Source: Motiliproteus sp047622605 (GTDB lineage: Bacteria > Pseudomonadota > Gammaproteobacteria > Pseudomonadales > Balneatricaceae). Taken from it: a stretch of DNA of 23,292 bases. A program made the translations under genes and the position numbers. Shown here piece by piece: positions 20,335 through 23,292 of the stretch. Numbering within the stretch: the first letter of the stretch is position 1; each line of letters begins with the position of its first letter. The stretch lies in the NCBI GenBank assembly GCA_047622605.1, contig JBLHND010000041.1, forward strand, positions 1-23,292, written 5' to 3'. Under the pieces are notes generated by a model. That model saw only the letters and a list, made by a program, of their open reading frames with translations. It made no database searches and was not told the origin of the DNA.

Positions 20335-20443
20335 GTAGGCTGGGATGCAATCCCAGCTTTCATGGGTCTATGCGAACCTGCACAGATGCCCGGCACCTGG
20401 AGAGGAGTTGCTGGAGTGTTGCTGGGATTGCATCCCAGCCTAC
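20335..20443. mobile_element. MITE-like element, copy A (intact ends)
   Basis: A 109-bp element starts GTAGGCTGGGATGCAATCCC and ends with the exact reverse complement, so it has perfect terminal inverted repeats of at least 20 bp. Each end is itself a small hairpin (GCTGGGAT/ATCCCAGC). The interior contains CATGGGTCTATGCGAACCTG, found in reverse in copy B at 18114. It lies 44 bp after the GMC stop, between two convergent genes, where its hairpins may act as a bidirectional terminator. Confidence 0.88.
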
Positions 20444-20502
20444 AGTCCTCGCAACAACTAATTGGTCATCACCTGTTTAAGGGTGGAACAAACGTAGCCA
20501 GG

Positions 20503-21279
20503 TTAGGCTTCAAACAGCTCGACAAGCTCGCTGGCGGCAGCTTGCATCATGGGGACCTGCTCAAGGGCCGTTTCGAGCCTCATGCGTGCACTGGGCGCGT
20601 GGATTGCCAGCGCGCCATAAAACTGCCCCTCCTTGTTTCGTAAGGGGACCGCTACGGCCACCATGCCCTGTATAAACTCCTCGTTATCGATGCCGATATC
20701 GTCGCGATGAATCCGTTTTAGCTCGGCCTTGAGCTGTTCCTTGTCGTTGATGGTGTTCGGTGTGCGGCGTATAAAATGTAGTTTATCGATCAACCTGCCG
20801 CGCTTGGCGCTGGGTAGGTTGCTCAAAAACAGCTTGCCGCTGGCGGTGCAATAAACCGGCACCCGGTCATTGACCTGTAGTTGCACCCGCAGTGGCCAGT
20901 GGGTTTCAACCCGGTCAAAGTAGACCATCTCTACGCCATCTGGGATCGATATGTTACAGGTTTCGCCGACCTCTTCGGAGAGCCGCTGCAGTATGGCGTG
21001 GCGCTCGGTGCGCAGGTGATCGTTGTTGCTGAGGACACCCATCGCCATCTTCGATAGCCGGTTGCCGGGACGATAACCGCGGCCATCCAGGCTCGGCTGC
21101 AGGTAGCCCTCCAATTCCAGCATCTGGCAAAGCCGGTGCATGGTGGGCTTGGGCAGTTTGAGTTTTTGATTAATCTCGGTGGCGGTGATGGGATCGACGG
21201 CGGAGGCGACGGTTTCCAGAACCAGGAGGGCGCGAAGTGCGGCGGAGGATTTGTCCTTGGAATCGGGTGAATCAACCAT
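20503..21279 (-). CDS. IclR-family transcriptional regulator
   Basis: A 258-aa regulator. An N-terminal winged helix-turn-helix (about 13-75) includes ALRALLVLETVA, ITATEINQKLKLPKPTMHRLCQMLELEGYL and GYRPGNRL. The C-terminal IclR effector domain (about 80-255) has NISIPDGVEMVYFDRVE, VPVYCTASGKLFLS and the late block GIDNEEFIQGMVAVAVPLRN. IclR proteins often control catabolic genes for small organic acids. AAGG lies about 9 bp before the ATG. It is convergent with the GMC gene, so that gene is a natural target. IclR-type regulators occur in isethionate gene clusters as I recall the literature. The effector is unknown. Confidence 0.92.
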   Translation of the reverse strand: MVDSPDSKDKSSAALRALLVLETVASAVDPITATEINQKLKLPKPTMHRLCQMLELEGYLQPSLDGRGYRPGNRLSKMAMGVLSNNDHLRTERHAILQRLSEEVGETCNISIPDGVEMVYFDRVETHWPLRVQLQVNDRVPVYCTASGKLFLSNLPSAKRGRLIDKLHFIRRTPNTINDKEQLKAELKRIHRDDIGIDNEEFIQGMVAVAVPLRNKEGQFYGALAIHAPSARMRLETALEQVPMMQAAASELVELFEA

Positions 21280-21444
21280 TGAGTAAGCCTTTATTGATCA
21301 TTGCGGCAAAAAATGGAACCGCGAGTATTAAGGCGTGTAGTTTATGGTGGTTTCAGGTCGGAGCAAAGGGGTTTTGTTGGTTCTGCCTTAGGCCCGCCTA
21401 ACCCTCCTGATCGAAGCCGCTGGACTTCGCCTCAGATGCAGGGA

Positions 21445-22938
21445 TTACTGCTGGGATGACTGCAGGGTGCGAAGCAGTTCGGCAAGTTTGGCGATACCTG
21501 GTTCGATCCTGTCAGCTGATATGGCCGAAAATCCGAGCTTAATGAAATTTTTAGGTGCGTCTTGCCGTTGGAAGTAGAAGTCACCGGATTGCAGCAAGAT
21601 ACCCTGTTCCCGGGCCATCTCTTTGAGGCGGCGGCTATCGACATAGTTTGGCAGCCGTATCCAGATCGACGAGCCGCCTTCGGGTATGGCATAGACGCCG
21701 CTGAAATGGGTCTCCAGGGCCGCGCTCATGTTCTGGCAGCGCGTCTTAAATTCTGTCGCCAGCTTGCGCGTCAGCGAGTCATGAAAGCCGCGCTTGATAA
21801 ACAGTGCAACCGCCCGCTGATTGTTCACCGGAGGATGTTTGAGCATCAGGTGACGCAGTTGTCTGGCGCGTGTGATCAGCGCAGCGGGTCCCACCAGGAT
21901 GCCGATGCGAAGTCCTGGTGCGAGCGTCTTAGACAGGCTGCCGAGATAGATAACCCGACCGTCAGAGTCTAGGCATTTGAGGGCTGGGGTGGGTGCGGAG
22001 TCAAAGTTAATTTCACTCTCGTAGTCGTCCTCGATCAGAATCAGATCCTCATCGCGCGCTTTTTTCAGGAGTTGATGGCGTCGTTCCAGGGACAGCGTGA
22101 CTGTCGTGGGGCACTGATGACTCGGTGTGGTGTAGAGCAGTTGGCAGTCATTCATCTCGTCGCTGACCACCAGGCCCTCGTCATCGACCTCTAAGGGTTT
22201 GATGCGGGCACTCTGGAGTCGGGCGATATTGGCGACCTGGGGATAGCCGGGATCTTCGATGCCCAGCGTAGTATCGCCATCCAGCAGCAGTTGAGACAGT
22301 AGATAGAGGCCATGCTGAGAGCCCAGCGTAATCAGTACTTCGCCTTCCTTGGCGATGATGCCTCGACGGGGGAGGATGCGTTTGCGGATCTGTTCGATCA
22401 GTAGTCTGTCATCACCGTCATCGTGGTCAGAGCTCCAGTCCTGGATATCGCGTACACGAACCGAATCGCGACAACACTCACGCCATTCGTTGACAGGGAA
22501 TAACTTGGGATCCAGCTGGTTGTAGATAAAGGGATAGTCGAAGCGTTTCCAATTGCCGGCCTGAGCGGACCGGTTCTGGGGTAGGTTGTCGGTGTGCAGG
22601 CGTTTTCCCCAATCGGGGCCTGGTGACGTTAACGGCCCGGTCGTTTCGGCGTTGACCAGGGTTTCAGCCAGTGCGGCAGTCTCCAGTTTTAGCGTCGGAT
22701 TGACAAAATAGCCACTGCGTTCTCTGGAGACCAGGTAGCCTTCGCTGAGTAACCGTTCGTAAACGTTGACCACCGTGTTGCGTCCTACATGGAGCTGCTG
22801 GGCCAGTTTACGGGAAGGGGGCAGGGGCGTTGAGGCATCCAGGCAGCCATCGAGAATGGCGGCGACGAGCTGCTCGCGAATCTGTACCTGTAATTGGCCG
22901 TTGTGGTTGATGAGAGGCTGGAAAAGTTGATGCTTCAT
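21445..22938 (-). CDS. tauR: MocR-type regulator (GntR HTH + aminotransferase fold), TauR-like
   Basis: A 497-aa MocR protein. A GntR winged helix covers about 10-80 (QIREQLVAAILDG, LPPSRKLAQQLHVGRNTVVNVYERL, GYLVSRERSGYFV). A class I aminotransferase-like domain covers about 135-490, with the PLP lysine at Lys337 in YLGSLSKTLAPGLR, IEDDYESE (302-309), YTTPSHQCPT (269-278) and SSIWIRLPN. MocR proteins use PLP and an amine effector to control transcription; TauR of this type activates taurine catabolism. The ATG at 22938 fits the family; the frame extends to a TTG at 22968 without a ribosome site. It lies just downstream of xsc on the same strand, behind a strong terminator, so it probably has its own promoter. 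The TauR assignment rests largely on that neighbour. Confidence 0.85.
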   Translation of the reverse strand: MKHQLFQPLINHNGQLQVQIREQLVAAILDGCLDASTPLPPSRKLAQQLHVGRNTVVNVYERLLSEGYLVSRERSGYFVNPTLKLETAALAETLVNAETTGPLTSPGPDWGKRLHTDNLPQNRSAQAGNWKRFDYPFIYNQLDPKLFPVNEWRECCRDSVRVRDIQDWSSDHDDGDDRLLIEQIRKRILPRRGIIAKEGEVLITLGSQHGLYLLSQLLLDGDTTLGIEDPGYPQVANIARLQSARIKPLEVDDEGLVVSDEMNDCQLLYTTPSHQCPTTVTLSLERRHQLLKKARDEDLILIEDDYESEINFDSAPTPALKCLDSDGRVIYLGSLSKTLAPGLRIGILVGPAALITRARQLRHLMLKHPPVNNQRAVALFIKRGFHDSLTRKLATEFKTRCQNMSAALETHFSGVYAIPEGGSSIWIRLPNYVDSRRLKEMAREQGILLQSGDFYFQRQDAPKNFIKLGFSAISADRIEPGIAKLAELLRTLQSSQQ

Positions 22939-23103
22939 GATCAGTTTCTCAGGGGTCTTCTCTCGCAAGAATTACGCTATTCAGAGCCATGACGTCTTGG
23001 GTCCGAGCGCTGAGCAGCGCACTGACCCAAAACGGCTGCAGGTCCCTTGTGGGAATAGGGCCCTTGTTGGAGCTTGCCAGCAGGCGATCTTTTGAAAAGG
23101 GTC

Positions 23104-23137
23104 AAAAAAGGCCACCCGGTCCCAGGACCCGGCGGCC
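23104..23137 (-). terminator. Rho-independent terminator of xsc
   Basis: On the minus strand GGCCGCCGGGTC pairs with GACCGGGTGGCC (one mismatch, one G-U) around CTGG, followed directly by six T. It lies 31 bp after the xsc stop and separates xsc from tauR. A second smaller hairpin (AGCCAC/GTGGCT, 23142-23159) precedes it. Confidence 0.85.
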
Positions 23138-23168
23138 AAATAGCCACCGATAAGTGGCTCCTGCTGAC

Positions 23169-23292
23169 TTACTGGAAGTCTTTGTACTTTTCCAGATGAC
23201 GAATCGGTTTGGACAGCGCATCACGACGGAAGGGGTCGCCCAACTCGCGAGTACACATGATCTCGATTACCGTGGTGACGCCCTCTTTCTGG
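23169..23292 (-). CDS. xsc: Sulfoacetaldehyde acetyltransferase, C-terminal end (partial)
   Basis: Forty-one codons, including the TAA, enter from the right edge. The visible residues are QKEGVTTVIEIMCTRELGDP, then FRRDALSKPIRHLEKYKDFQ. The CTRELGDPFRRDAL block is the characteristic C-terminus of Xsc, a thiamine-diphosphate enzyme. Xsc converts sulfoacetaldehyde and phosphate to acetyl phosphate and sulfite, the shared desulfonation step for taurine and isethionate. Most of the gene (about 590 aa in the family) is outside the window. It is followed by a strong terminator and then the TauR-like regulator on the same strand. Confidence 0.9.
   Translation of the reverse strand, partial: QKEGVTTVIEIMCTRELGDPFRRDALSKPIRHLEKYKDFQ

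Noticed and set aside
19220..20350. 376-aa ORF on the minus strand
   Set aside because: It is antisense to the GMC oxidoreductase and shows no recognisable domain.

Overview
The window looks like chromosome of a marine-type gammaproteobacterium, most likely an Oceanospirillales-like lineage. This is inferred from gene content: rmuC, two DUF3461 proteins, an aerobic-type CobS/CobT pair, and a sulfonate cluster with xsc and a TauR-type regulator. It is not based on a marker gene. Genes are bacterial, mostly with clear Shine-Dalgarno sequences, and moderately GC-rich by eye (not counted). There are no rRNA or tRNA genes, intact transposases or CRISPR arrays.

Layout. (1) 1-3050: the tail of an unrecognised protein, an 11-copy 13-bp tandem repeat, rmuC, and a YefM/YoeB-type toxin-antitoxin operon on the minus strand behind a palindromic operator. 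(2) 3049-8497, minus: an operon of DUF2760, a 609-aa Hsp70-like ATPase, and a 965-aa Hsp70-like ATPase with a long C-terminal extension. The two Hsp70 genes are separated by a hairpin and a hexanucleotide repeat. (3) 8904-9971: a class 3 lipase. (4) 10073-11429, minus: a persulfide dioxygenase of the Blh type and a separate DUF442 sulfurtransferase/phosphatase-like protein. (5) 11770-16223, plus: a MTH1187-family thiamine-binding protein, CobS, CobT, and a YeiH/UPF0324 putative sulfate exporter. (6) 16338-17692: two DUF3461 paralogues around a small unknown gene. (7) 17693-18658: a decayed gap with hairpin repeats, a MITE-like element and a remnant of a TRAP transporter large permease (DctM). 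(8) 18659-23292: a GMC flavoprotein oxidoreductase, an IclR regulator, a MocR/TauR regulator, and the end of xsc.

How the genes may work together. Sulfur is the recurring theme. Xsc cleaves sulfoacetaldehyde to acetyl phosphate and sulfite, and TauR-type regulators control taurine use. The GMC enzyme with its IclR regulator and dead TRAP permease resembles the reported layout of isethionate (2-hydroxyethanesulfonate) dehydrogenase loci, which would feed sulfoacetaldehyde to Xsc. The PSE-family exporter and the persulfide dioxygenase fit disposal of the sulfite, sulfate or sulfane sulfur produced. These links are inference from neighbourhood.

A second theme is repeats. Six short tandem arrays with units of 6, 9, 12, 13 and 16 bp lie within or next to genes, and an approximately 100-bp MITE-like element occurs in inverted orientation on either side of the GMC gene. 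The least understood part is the double-Hsp70/DUF2760 operon.
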